From assembly GCF_014356525.2 (NCBI RefSeq), contig NW_024090266.1, positions 1-64,000 of the forward strand: a DNA stretch of 64,000 bases, written 5' to 3'. Positions within the stretch are counted from its first letter, which is position 1. Each line of letters begins with the position of its first letter. Source of the stretch: Nilaparvata lugens (taxonomy: Eukaryota; Arthropoda; Insecta; Hemiptera; Delphacidae). The notes under the pieces were generated by a model. The model did no database searches. It had not been told where the DNA came from and saw only the letters and a program-made list of their open reading frames with translations. The position numbers and the translations under genes are program-made. Below, piece after piece: positions 52,874-63,684 of this stretch.

Positions 52874-53583
52874 TACAGAGTGTTCTGAAAAAGGTGCCCA
52901 TAAGCCAAGGGATGATTCATTACATCAAAAGAAGAAAAAAGTTCTAATTAACATAGGTCCAAAAATGCTTAGTTACCAAGTTATACAGAGTGAAAGATTT
53001 CGTATGAATTTCAGATCCCCTGCCCTACGGGTATTTGTTGGCTGTTAAGATTCAGCGTACTTTATGTAAAAATAGAGAGCTTGAAATTTTCAAAAAATTT
53101 CTATTTTTCATGCGTTGTTTATGTTATTAAGGATTATTTTTTCAAGGTTGCGTTTGTCTTTTATACACATATTCTACATCTTTCTCTTCGAATTTAATTT
53201 TCTACTAGTTCTGTAAGAAAATATTCTGTATTTATTGTACACTTAACATAGTAAATCTGATTCAAACCTTCAAAGAACTTGTTTTTCGGGACCAAGTTTC
53301 GCCTATTTCGTCACATATCTTAGAAATTACTTTAGCTAACGGTCTGGAAACGGTTTTATTCAATTTTTCAGTTCATTTTACATAAAGTACGCTGAATTTA
53401 ACATCTTAATTAACAGCCAACAAATATCTGTAGGGCAGGGGAACTAAAATTCAGACGAAATCTTTCACTCTGTATAATTTGGTAACCAAGCATTTTCGAA
53501 TCTATATTAATTAGAACTTTTTTCTTCTTTTGATGTGAGAAATCATCCCCTGGCTTATGGCACCTTTTTTCAGAACCCCTGTA
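52874..53583. mobile_element. Inverted-repeat element with arms of about 190 bp (family N)
   Basis: Ends tacagagtgttctgaaaaag and, inverted, tacaggggttctgaaaaaag. Arms run through cataagcca(a/g)gggatgat and cctgccctac to ttacataaagtacgctgaat. The centre (about 53100-53340) is unpaired. A short frame at 52839-53048 overlaps the left arm and is not considered a gene. Confidence 0.8.
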
Positions 53584-53724
53584 TAATATGATGTATAATT
53601 CTCAGTGAAAGAATTTGATTTCTCCATTGTATATTGATAATCATGTCTTCCCAAAGATGAGTTTCGAAGTTTCATTACTTGACGATGACAAAGAGTTTAA
53701 TAAAAATGAATAACTGAACCGATG

Positions 53725-54262
53725 AAGGATTGGAAAACTTTTACTTTTAAGCATGGCTTTCAAATGAATTTCTGCTCTGTTGGGTAATAAGATAATGCCC
53801 ATTGGTTTTCACACATTGTAGTCTGCTATTGTGTGAACTCTCTCATAAGAACCAGTGGTATTCTTTTTCTGGCTAACGGTAATTCATTGGAAAACTGTTA
53901 TTAAGCTGGTTTTCACCAAAGTTATTAAAAAAATGTGTTAATAACTTAATCCTTATAGATTCTATTAGATTGAATGAAACTTGACAAACACATATGTTCA
54001 TCATGTGTATGGTTATGTTCAATCTAATAGAATCTATAAGGATTAAGTTACAAACATTTTGTTAATAACTTTGGTGTAAACGCAGGTTAATACCAGTTTC
54101 CCAATCAATTACAGTTAGCCATAAAAATAATACCACGGGTTCTTATGAGAGAGTTCACACAATAGCAGACTACAATGTGTGAAAACCAATGGCATTATCT
54201 TATTGCCCAACATAGCAGAAATTCATTTGAAAGCCATGCTTAAAAGTTGGCTAATCCTTGGA
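53725..54262. repeat. Foldback with a family A MITE at its centre
   Basis: ggattggaaaacttttactt through catggctttcaaatgaattt and cacaatagcagactacaatg pair with the complementary right arm to 54262. Confidence 0.8.
53904..54086. mobile_element. Harbinger-like palindromic MITE (family A)
   Basis: agctggttttcaccaaagtt end and the inverted end cctgcgtttacaccaaagtt, flanked by TTA on both sides (53901-53903 and 54087-54089). Confidence 0.75.
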
Positions 54263-54783
54263 TTAGAGCGTTTTGTAACTAAGTTACCATTATTTTGCCT
54301 TATCTTGTAGGATCAGTATGATCGGTTTTAGTAGGATGAATCTTGGTCAACCAAATGATCTTGTTTCCAAATATTGTAATTTTTGTATAATATTGTGAAT
54401 AACATGATGTGTTCAATAGTTGTACTTGTATCATGAAATAACATGTAAATTTGTAATAAAAAGTACATCTTGAGTCCAAAGGTTGGATGTCACATGAAAG
54501 ATGATTAATTATTTGTATACTACCATGTAAATTTGTTATACTGTACATTCCATCTGCATGTATAGCCTACATAATATTACCATGTAAATTTGTAATATAA
54601 TACAGTCCATCTTCAGTCAAAAGGATCTGATATGAAAGAGGATTAATTTTTGAAAACTTGATTACAGTATTCATTGTGATAAAATACGTATGTAAGACGT
54701 AATAAATTTTGTATATTCTCTATTTCTAATACTTGTATTTTTTACACCTAGTAAACCTATTGCATTGCATACAAAACATTTTT

Positions 54784-54950
54784 GTCTCTTTTCTGTTTAG
54801 GGCTACTAGTAATATAAATAGAAATACAAATCTCAGTACCCTTTTTGAATTATTTTATCACAACATGTTTCGGACATTCTTTGACTTGAAAATGGCATGA
54901 ATGTGATAAAATAATTCAAAAAGGGTACTGAGATTTGTATTTCTATTTAT
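54784..54950. mobile_element. Foldback family G insertion with 11-bp target duplication
   Basis: Flanked by aaaacattttt at 54773-54783 and 54951-54961. The interior hairpin holds aaatctcagtaccctttttg and acatgtttcggacattc, with an unpaired left lead (gtctcttttctgtttagggc), as in the segment A and C copies. Confidence 0.8.
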
Positions 54951-55009
54951 AAAACATTTTTACTTAGTTTTTTCCATGAAATTCTGGAAGGACCAAAAGT
55001 CAAATTCTC

Positions 55010-55120
55010 AGTTGCACAAAAGCCGGTCAAATTTTAACCGTGATTAATGCCACGACTTCTCTGATTGATTGGTGTTTGACGATTTAATCACGTTGAAATT
55101 TAACAGACTTTTGTGCAACC
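55010..55120. mobile_element. Palindromic MITE family H, shortened
   Basis: Ends gttgcacaaaagccggtcaa and the inverse. About 17 bp shorter than its duplicate at 58173-58300: one arm of the innermost hairpin (caatcaatcagagaagc) is missing. Confidence 0.75.
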
Positions 55121-55198
55121 AAGCCTAAAAGTCATTGGGCTATATAGGCCTAAACTAAGGCCTAAGTTATGATTGATATTAGCATAATAGGATGATCA

Positions 55199-57489
55199 AT
55201 TATCCTTTACAGATGATACGATGTTATTGGTATTTATAAGAGCAGTTGTTTAATTCCCTCTTTTGCGAATAAATTCACAAAAAATTAAGGCCGTCTGGCT
55301 CGCAAAATTACTGGGTTCAAACCTCAGCTCTAGCTCAGTGGTAGATACATGAATTTTACAAATACCAGTAATCACCATAAGGTTCAATGACCGGTGATTA
55401 ATAATTCTTACCGCTGCTTCTATGAAGTTCTTGAAGAATACCAGTGAGGAAATTAAAAGAATATTTGATGACTGATTATCAGTAACCATGTACCCACTAG
55501 AGAATAATAAAGACCAACTATAGTTGTTTCTAGTTGATTCTTAAAACGCTCGTCATGAATACAGGTATTCACCAATTTATCCTTCCAAAATTCCTTAGAA
55601 CTTACAATGCCAGTTCTTGAAGCTCTCTGGATCCTTATATGATATAACTGGAACCTTATTAATATAATTTTCAATATACTTGTTCTGACAGATTAAAGTG
55701 ATTATCATCAAAGGATGATAAATACTGAGTGCTCTTAATAAGATCAATATTACTTGATTCAATAATTTTATGTGCTGCTGGATATTTATTGGTATTGAAA
55801 CAGTTCAAACTGTATATCACGAGATGAACTAGGATAAAATAAATTTCTACGATTTGTATGCTGACATAAAACACAAAATATATTCCCATAAAAATGTGTA
55901 TATAAAATATTCGATATATCTATAATTTTTCTTTAAATAAATTCTTTCTAAAATCTGAACAATTATCACAGGTTTTGCTAATATTCACAATAGTGTGTTT
56001 CAAATTCATAAATACATTATATTTAATACTGATACTTAGACTTCCAATCAATACAAAATTCTGCAAATAAAAACCTGTTTGGTCTATAAGTTTGATATAA
56101 TATACTTTGTTCAATTAACAAAATAATAATTAACCAATTATTATTCAAACATGAGATCTCAGGGATTTATATGAATTCGGGCTGTGCATGGAAGTAAGCT
56201 TCCTACATATATCAAATAAATTTATAAAATGTTCTTATGAACTATGTGATATTACTCAACACGTGGTGACTTTTTATTTAATTTAAGTCAATTTGAATAG
56301 CGCTTTTAATTAATTTCCCCACTATACGCAGAAAACCTAAAATGAGCTCGTTTGACTTATCACTCACATAAATGAAGTTCTTGACGGTCTCGTGGATTGA
56401 ATTAATTATTTCCAATAATTAATTAGGTAGGCTCCTTTCATCTCTGCTGGGCTAGCGCGTGATCCAGATTCTTATAGATTTCTTTTTCTAATTAAAGATA
56501 TACTTATAGGGAATAATTACGATTACGAACTCTTCAACAACACTGAGTTCACAGATAATTTAACATTTAATACAAATATTTCACATTTAAAAAAGGGTTT
56601 GGCTTGGTAATTTTAAAATTTAAAAGAGGAAGAAAGAACCCTAAACTCCATGTGCATCCTCTCAGGTCGAGATCTTAAGCCAGAAGAAGGAGGTTTTCAG
56701 AAAAATTTGTCTCTTCCTAGAATAATTTTGTAAGCTACTCTCTGATTGGTCTTCAATTAATAAACTCAATACAATTGGTCGCCTTGGAATCAGGGCTTCC
56801 TCAACTTTATAATAGAAAAAATTAAATAAAAAAGTTTTTATACAAATATATGGAGTGTTTATCTTGAATTAATTTCATAAATAAATCGTAACATACGATT
56901 TTAATAGATAATACATTTAGTTTTTTATATGAGTTTTGTATACTCTTGATTTTTTGTGCTTTTTTAGATTATAATAAATATTTATACAGAAATAATAGTT
57001 GTCCGTATTTCTACACATCAACTTCCTTTAGTATACATAATATATCCTTTGTGAGTAAATTTTTATATAATTCAACCTATTATACTGGTTGATCGAATGA
57101 TCAGCTGATTCGCTCAGCATTGATTCTAATAATTATCGATTTATTCAAGATCGACTAATTCTTTTCAAAATGTAAACAAATAATTCTAACCTCAATGTTC
57201 ATGCACACTTTTATTTTTTATAATCCGCCAATAATAAGTAAGCCGCTTTATAATTTTTTGATCTTGCCAATGGGTTCTCATAGTTATTGAATCACAATTA
57301 TACATGTTTTCTTATCGTTTTTGATAATACTATTACTCCTAATCGCTAATAATATTCGATTTAAGTTGATTGGTCCTTTGACTAGGTCTAACCTTCTTTC
57401 CATTTTATAATTCTATTAAAATTCATTGGTTCATTTTAAAATATTTGATGGTACTAAAGTACCACATGACAATATATATATATATATAT
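55199..57489. other. Unique spacer between direct duplicates; no gene recognised
   Basis: Four consecutive minus-strand frames (55250-56114) lie in different phases. They read as low-complexity Ile/Asn/Lys-rich peptides without a domain I recognise; a decayed gene cannot be excluded. A (TA)n tract lies at 57472-57490, exactly at the start of duplicate copy 2. Confidence 0.4.
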
Positions 57490-58378
57490 AGGATGAATCT
57501 TGGTCAACCAAATGATCTTGTTTCCAAATATTGTAATTTTTGTATAATATTGTGAATAACATGATGTGTTCAATAGTTGTACTTGTATCATGAAAATAAC
57601 ATGTAATTTGTAATAAAAAACAGTACATCTTGAGTCCAAACGATGGATGTCACATGAAAGATGATTAATTATTTGTATACTACCATGTAAATTTGTTATA
57701 CAGTACATTCCATCTGCATGTATAGCCTACATAATATTACCATGTAAATTTGTAAATACAGTCCATCTTCAGTCAAAAGGATCTGATATGAAAGAGGATT
57801 AATTTTTGAAAACTTGATTACAGTATTCATTGTGATAAAATACGTATGTAAGACATAATAAATTTGGTACCTATATTCTCTATTTCTAATACTTGTATTT
57901 TTTACACCTAGTAACCTATTGCATTGCATACAAAACATTTTTTGTCTCTTTTCTGTTTAGGGCTACTAGTAATATAAATAGAAATACAAATCTCAGTACC
58001 CTTTTTGAATTATTTTATCACAACATGTTTCGGACATTCTTTGACTTGAAAATGGCATGAATGTGATAAAATAATTCAAAAAGGGTACTGAGATTTGTAT
58101 TTCTATTTATAAAACATTTTTTACTTAGTTTTTTTCCATGAAAATTCTGGAAGGACCAAAAGTCAAATTCTCAGTTGCACAAAAGCCGGTCAAATTTTAA
58201 CCGTGATTAATGCCACGACAATCAATCAGAGAAGCCTTCTCTGATTGATTGGTGTTTGACGATTTAATCACGTTGAAATTTAACAGACTTTTGTGCAACC
58301 AAGCCTAAAAGTCATTGGGCTATATAGGCCTAAACTAAGGCCTAAGTTATGATTGATATTAGCATAATAGGATGATCA
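57490..58378 (+). repeat. Direct duplicate of about 870 bp, copy 2
   Basis: Partner of 54333-55198. Contains its own copies of the family G foldback (about 57958-58110) and the full family H MITE (58173-58300). Confidence 0.9.
58173..58300. mobile_element. Palindromic MITE family H, full inner hairpin
   Basis: Same ends as 55010-55120. The centre reads caatcaatcagagaagcctt ctctgattgattgg, a perfect inner hairpin that the partner copy has lost. Confidence 0.8.
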
Positions 58379-58750
58379 TGTAGGTACTTTTGGACCACTC
58401 TGTATATTGAACAAGTACTATATTCAGGAGAATCACAACTTGGAAGGTTCAAGCCACACGAAGAATTTTTTCCAGACGTATTTAGACAGTCCTCAAGGCA
58501 GAAGGCTTCCTGATTGGCTGACAAATCAGCTAACTCCCAAACGCTAAACCAATCAGGTATTAGATTCTAGGCCTACGCTGCGACCTTGCAATATCGTAGC
58601 CCGGGGCCTGTATTAGAGGTGGCTATGATATTGTTGGTAGTAAAAGGTACAAAGGAAGACTAAATAATTAGATTCAATTCATAAATGAGTAAAGGGAGAA
58701 TAATATTATGTTGATAATGACGAGAGATGTGTATGGATCTATAGTTTTAG

Positions 58751-58933
58751 ATGTGTTCCGAAACACTGGGGAGTTATTTTGAAGCTCACAATTTATTGCC
58801 AGTGGAGATGCTGGCCTCAAGATGCCACCTTTCCAACAAGAGAACTGAGAGCACGTTGTTCAACTCTGAGCAATTAAATACGGCTCTGACTGTTGATCCA
58901 ACCATGTATATGTTGAACCATATGTTGAAACAG
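58751..58933 (+). CDS. Candidate coding exon, 61 codons, unknown gene
   Basis: Starts after atagttttag, runs 183 nt in one open frame and ends at a strong donor (cag|gtaagtg). It reads MCSETLGSYFEAHNLLPVEM, LSNKRTESTLFNSEQLNTAL and TVDPTMYMLNHMLKQ. The composition looks like ordinary protein, not repeat-derived, and the exon length is a multiple of three. The ATG may be internal. I do not recognise the family. A second copy lies at 60344-60521. Confidence 0.5.
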
Positions 58934-59011
58934 GTAAGTGAATTCATATTCACATAATAATATATTATCTGAATACTTGAGGACTGGAAAATTTTGTGAA
59001 TTGAAGAACTT

Positions 59012-59226
59012 TAGTGAGGTCCTCGTTATAATGAAAGTATTTGATCAACTTAGGTTTTGCTATCCTTGTCTATTATTCGACAAAGCCGGTGTTACTATCC
59101 TTTTCTAGGTCCACAACAATGCCAATTATGTTTTTGACAGTGTAGAAATATTATTAGATAATGCAGAGAATCGGCATCGCTATTCTTCTATATTTATCCA
59201 CTGCCATTATAACATGGACCGCTCTA
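59012..59226. mobile_element. Family B transposon, inverted copy
   Basis: tagtgaggtcctcgttataa end, then atcaacttaggttttgctat, accggtgt-type interior and tgccattataacatggaccg end. Lies in the putative intron after the candidate exon. Confidence 0.8.
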
Positions 59227-59583
59227 TACAAGACTTAACCTATTTTGGACTATGAGTTATCTAAATTTGGGAGAGCAATAGCACAACGTTACCTTATTTT
59301 CCCTCTTCCTATTATTTTGATAATGTAGCCTACTTGTTGTATAAATGAATAAAGTAACTCTACTATATAGTCCATAGGGTACAAAATTACTTTTGACTTG
59401 GAGGAACATGCACAGCAGAGAAGGCATACAGCAGTAGGGATAGGCTACAGTGGCGGTGATGTTGCCATTCTGAATTGGCCAGTGTCCTCTAATTTCTAGT
59501 GAGTGTTCTGTTGGAATATAATAATTCATGTAAAACTATATTTTGTATTATTTCTATTGTAAAACTGCACATTCCCAATGCAG

Positions 59584-59694
59584 GTCTTTCTTGTTGAAAA
59601 GTTGTCGGAGTAGAACTGCTCTGTGGCTGCTCCTCATAATTCTGTTTAAAAGTGTTGTTTTCTTCAATTTTGGGATAGATAATGGTGAGTAGAC
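59584..59694 (+). CDS. Candidate membrane-segment exon (111 nt)
   Basis: After an acceptor (cattcccaatgcag) and before a donor (aatg|gtgagt). One frame is open throughout and reads LLKSCRSRTALWLLLIILFK then SVVFFNFGIDN, a basic flank followed by a hydrophobic stretch typical of a transmembrane helix. Its phase (1 nt before the first full codon) does not join directly to the 58751-58933 exon, so an intermediate exon or a different gene structure is needed. It has no counterpart after copy 2, where the copia-like element is found. Confidence 0.35.
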
Positions 59695-60021
59695 ACTTAT
59701 TTATGAGTAATATCTAATCTTAAATGTAGCCAGTGTTTAATATTGCTCTGTTCATGAAGATTTTATCTGAAATTCAATGGTTTTTGCATAGCGTCATTTC
59801 ATCCAATATGGCTGACTCAGAAGACTCAAACATTTTCAAATGAAATAAGTTTTCATTCCATGTAAGTTGATACCTTTGTTGGATTTTCATTGCGAATTTC
59901 AAAGTGCAATTTTCGAACCTAGTCCTTCAATTTTTAGGAAGCTTCCATTTTTTGTTAATATTTTAAATGGATTTAAATTATTAATTTTCGGCCCACACGG
60001 TCGTAAGTTGATTGAAAATTG

Positions 60022-60220
60022 TCATAGCCACCTCTAATACAAGGCCCCGGCCTACGATATTGCAACGTCGCAGTGTAGGCATAGAATCTAATACATGATG
60101 GTGAAAAAGATTTTAAAAAATACCAGCTGATCTTTTTCACCAATCATGTATTAGATTCTAGGCCTACGCTGCGACCTTGCAATATCGTAGCCCGGGGCCT
60201 TGTATTAGAGGTGGCTATGA
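60022..60220. mobile_element. Palindromic MITE (family O)
   Basis: tcatagccacctctaataca with gccccggcctacgatattgc pairs with its complement up to gaggtggctatga. The centre holds ccagctgat and gtgaaaaagat. Duplicate copy 1 has only the right arm (58550-58630), so the segment duplication broke inside this palindrome or the left arm was lost. Confidence 0.8.
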
Positions 60221-60343
60221 TATTGTTGGTAGTAAAAGGTATCAAAGGAAGACTAAATAATTAGATTCAATTCATAAATGAGTAATGGGAGAATAATATT
60301 ATGTTGATAATGACGAGAGATGTGTATGGATCTATAGTTTTAG

Positions 60344-60521
60344 ATGTGTTCCGAAACACTGGGGAGTTATTTTGAAGCTCACAATTTATTGCCAGTGGAG
60401 ATGCTGGCCTCAAGATGCCACCTTTCCAACAAGAGAACTGAGAGCACGTTGTTCAACTCTGAGCAATTAAATACGGCTCTGACTGTTGATCCAACCATGT
60501 ATATACCATATGTTGAAACAG
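60344..60521 (+). pseudogene. Duplicate of the 58751-58933 exon with a 5-nt deletion
   Basis: Identical except that gttga is missing (atgtatatgttgaaccat became atgtatataccat, near 60502), making it 178 nt and out of frame at the donor. This copy cannot replace the first in the same frame. Confidence 0.7.
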
Positions 60522-60598
60522 GTAAGTGAATTCATATTCACATAATAATATATTATCTGAATACTTGAGGACTAGAAAATTTTGTGAATTGAAGAACT

Positions 60599-60816
60599 TT
60601 AGTGAGGTCCTCGTTATAATGAAAGTATTTGATCAACTTAGGTTTTGCTATCCTTGTCTATTATTCGACAAAGCCGGTGTTACTATCCTTTTCTAGGTCC
60701 ACAACAATGCCAATTATGTTTTTGACAGTGTAGAAATATTATTAGATAATGCAGAGAATCGGCATCGCTATTCTTCTATATTTATCCACTGCCATTATAA
60801 CGTGGACCGCACTATA
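60599..60816. mobile_element. Family B transposon, inverted copy in duplicate 2
   Basis: Carried along by the segmental duplication; almost identical to 59012-59226. Confidence 0.8.
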
Positions 60817-61150
60817 CAAGACTTAACCTATTTTGGACTATGAGTTATCTAAATTTGGGAGAGCAATAGCACAACGTTACCTTATTTTCCCTCTTCCTAT
60901 CATTTTGATAATGTAGCCTACTTGTTGTATAAATGAATAAAGTAACTCTACTATATAGTCCATAGGGTACAAAATTACTTTTGACTTGGAGGAACATGCA
61001 CAGCAGAGAAGGCATACAGCAGTAGGGATAGGCTACAGTGGCGGTGATGTTGCCATTCTGAATTTGCCAGTGTCCTCTAATTTCTAGTGAGTGTTCTGTT
61101 GGAATATAATAATTCATGTAAAACTATATTTTGTATTATTTGTATTGTAA

Positions 61151-61287
61151 TGTCAAAATTATTCATGTGTTTGAACAACTATGATGGCAGCACTGTCATG
61201 GTGATTAAAAACGCAGTCGGTATGTAAAATCGTTTTCTTTGTGAGTTTCCCTCGTCAACTCTTTATTCTTTAACTAAAACTTTATCA
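61151..61287 (+). repeat. Probable 5' LTR of a copia-type element (137 bp)
   Basis: Begins TGTCAAAATTATTC exactly where homology to duplicate copy 1 stops (ttgtaa then TG) and ends AAACTTTATCA directly before a primer-binding site. The TG...CA borders and the paralogous empty site at 59556-59566 support the borders. No 3' LTR was found in the window. Confidence 0.7.
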
Positions 61288-61302
61288 GGTTATGGGCCCA
61301 GA
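61288..61302 (+). other. Primer-binding site of half-tRNA-iMet type
   Basis: ggttatgggcccaga immediately follows the LTR. Drosophila copia and relatives prime reverse transcription with an internal fragment of initiator tRNA-Met; the gttatgggcccag string is complementary to the anticodon-stem region of that tRNA. Confidence 0.7.
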
Positions 61303-61411
61303 TAATGGCCAAAACGTAAAAACAAGTAAAAAGTTCAATCTTAAAACAAGTAAAACATGAAAAGTGATTATTAGTTTTTCTCTCAAAAAAATAGTAAAAG
61401 GTTACCTCAAA

Positions 61412-61825
61412 ATGGTGACAATGAACGGGGACAACTATGTGCATAAGCTGAAGGATGCAGATTCATTCACTATGTGGGAATTTGAAATTAAAATATTACT
61501 TAAAGCTAAAGATCTGATGGATGTGGTAGATGGAACTGAAACTTCAGAACAACAGGGTGAAAGTGCTGATAAGATTAAGATTTTCAAAAACAAAGATGCA
61601 AAAGCTCAACATTACATCTTGATGACGCTGGACAATGATGTAAAAATACATATGATATCGTGTAATAGTGCCAAGGAAATGTATGATACATTGAAAACTT
61701 TATTTAAACGTGACACAACTCAACAAAAATGTGCTCTTCTTCAAGACTTTTATACATGCAAGATAAAGACATTCTCTACAGATAAAGACATGATGGGTAA
61801 CCTAACTGTAAGCGTGGGAAAATGA
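61412..61825 (+). pseudogene. Copia-type gag, N-terminal fragment
   Basis: The first ATG in the frame is at 61412, about 110 nt after the primer site; 137 codons. Matches the gag region of Ty1/copia elements: a WEFEIKILLKAKDLMDVVDG block, then KNKDAKAQHYILMTLDNDV, then AKEMYDTLKTLF and LQDFYTCKI. Gag would form the particle around element RNA. The zinc knuckle, protease, integrase and reverse transcriptase are absent. The frame ends after TVSVGK at TGA 61825, where other sequence (aaaaaacacaagaaaagatc) begins, so the element is truncated. Confidence 0.8.
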
Positions 61826-63444
61826 AAAAAAAACACAAGAAAAGATCGTACAGGTTTTTCATATTTAAAACAAAACAATAAATTATCTATTACAAAATTA
61901 GAATTATAATTAGAAATTTTCGGCCCACACGGTCGTAAGTTGATTGAAAATTCAGTTATAACTTTTCTAAAATTTTCTTGTGTTTCTGCTGTCGTAATTA
62001 CTAATTCTATGCATTTAAATTACAACACCAATATTGCAAATGAAATTTTTGAAACTATGAGATACTTTGGTAGTCTTTAACTTAGTTTTTTGTGCCACGC
62101 GGCCACGCCCTACGGTAGGCTATTATTATACACAGTTATGAATAATTTTTAACCATCAACCTGCTATTATATACGTATGATTCTATAAATCTCTTCATAA
62201 TACAGTTTTTTTTTGTTGAAAATTTTCAAAAAATAGTAATTTCTCTGAAGTGTTGAGGGTGTGAAATGAGAATTGCCAATTTTCTCTGAGAGCTACCGTA
62301 CATCTCCATCTTTCAATCTCTCATTTTTGTAGTTTAAATTTATTAATTTTCAAGAATTTAGTTAGGTAGAGTTTTCTGTCGTACTGAAAACAGACAACCG
62401 TTGTAATTCGATTTGCTATTTATCACCTTTCATCATAACTTTTTCTTATTCCCCCTGAATACTAACTTATTCAGACATGACTCTAACTATTCCAACATGA
62501 CTCTTCAAATTGAATCATTTCATTTGTCACTTGATCATTTCCTTTCATTTGAAATATATTATGATAACTTGAGATCGTAATGCAAGTAAATTTTCTAAAA
62601 TAATGTGATTCGTTTCAAAAACTTATCTGCTTCAATTATTTATCATCAATCGAAATTTTCCAAAGAAATAACTTGAATAGAAATACTGTTTTTATGTGAA
62701 ATGTTGAATTCCAGTGAGATTGACATGAAATTATAGAATACTGTATGCGATTTCTTTTCAAAAAAAATTGAAATAATCACAGAGAAGGGATCAGAGAGAA
62801 CATTCTTACCGACTATTGTTTCGCCTAATGTGTAGTATCACTTATACCGGTAGAAAGCGCTTGTATACGCAAATGACGATTTCTGTCTGAGCTTGATTAG
62901 TACTGTTGTAGGGGACGTAGTGGGGAGTCATTGGCATCCTACACTCCCTCCCCAACAACCAGTTCACACCACTCTCTACCCCCACAAACAACTGCTGACA
63001 GGATTTATGGCTTGAGGCATGCATGCATGTCATTGTTTTGCTAATAATACATAGACTAGACATTCATTTTTCTTATTCTAATCACTTGCTACTCTCAACT
63101 CTCCAGATCGCATGAATGCTGCGTCTCCAGTGACAAAGAGGATTATTTTTATTTCTGAATCAACATTGGACTTCTTCAAAAGCTGCAATAAAAATTGAAG
63201 AAGAAAAAAAAACTTTATAAGTACATATGACTCATAACTATATAGTCAAGAAAGAAAACAATAAAACAGTTAATCCATCAAAAGCAACTATATAACTCTT
63301 AACTATCGATTATATGTATCTTAGGTTGTGCTACCGTTACAGCAGATAATTTACACACATACAACTTGATGCCTAAATATGCACAGAATAAAGTTAAAAA
63401 CCCTAACCAGCCAAATAATATATAAAAGACAAAACTAGAGGAAT
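61826..63444. other. No gene recognised
   Basis: Includes a 37-bp string at 61916-61952 identical to 59984-60020 (attttcggcccacacggtcg and following). The minus-strand frame at 62842-63063 is GC-richer and contains repeated gcatgcatgcat, but has no recognised domain. Confidence 0.4.
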
Positions 63445-63684
63445 TTATACATCTCCCCAAGAATTTGGAAGATCTACTTTGTGAAATATATCTGACAATA
63501 TTACGTCTTGAACTGTAAATTCCGAAACCTTTATATCTATATCAGTTTTTAAAATTTCCCTAAAATTAACAAAATTAGGATTGAAATGCGGTTGCAAAAC
63601 ATCAATTTTTAACGAATTAAACTTAACCCAATGTAAAGGTAAGTAATGGAGAACCTGAGTTTGTTTATCAACCATTTGCGCCAC
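63445..63684 (-). pseudogene. Unknown coding remnant, downstream part
   Basis: The frame reads VDKQTQVLHYLPLHWVKFNS and ends DIFHKVDLPNSWGDV. It overlaps the upstream frame (63668-64000) by 17 nt in another phase, so a single indel near 63680 separates two parts of one protein. No domain recognised. No target duplication or LTR was found near it. Confidence 0.5.

Larger units (their letters stand above)
54333..55198 (+). repeat. Direct duplicate of about 870 bp, copy 1
   Basis: Matches 57490-58378 (offset 3157 at the start) from aggatgaatcttggtcaacc to ttagcataataggatgatca. Contains a family G foldback and a family H MITE. Small indels differ between copies. Confidence 0.9.
58550..59562 (+). 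repeat. 1-kb segmental duplicate, copy 1
   Basis: Matches 60141-61150 at an offset of about 1,590, with few differences. Includes the candidate exon, an inverted family B MITE (59012-59226) and a repeat tail (59255-59355). Homology ends at ttgtaa, where copy 2 meets the copia-like LTR. Confidence 0.92.
60141..61150 (+). repeat. 1-kb segmental duplicate, copy 2
   Basis: Partner of 58550-59562. The start lies inside the family O palindrome and the end abuts the LTR at 61151. Confidence 0.92.

Noticed and set aside
55285..55345. tRNA-like A and B boxes (gggttcaaacct and tagctcagtgg)
   Set aside because: The B-box-like string precedes the A-box-like string on this strand and the order is not restored on the other; no cloverleaf can be drawn.
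61097..61110. tgttggaatata as an LTR start, as in Drosophila copia
   Set aside because: The same string occurs in the duplicate at 59503 without an LTR behind it, and homology continues to 61150, so the LTR start is placed at 61151.
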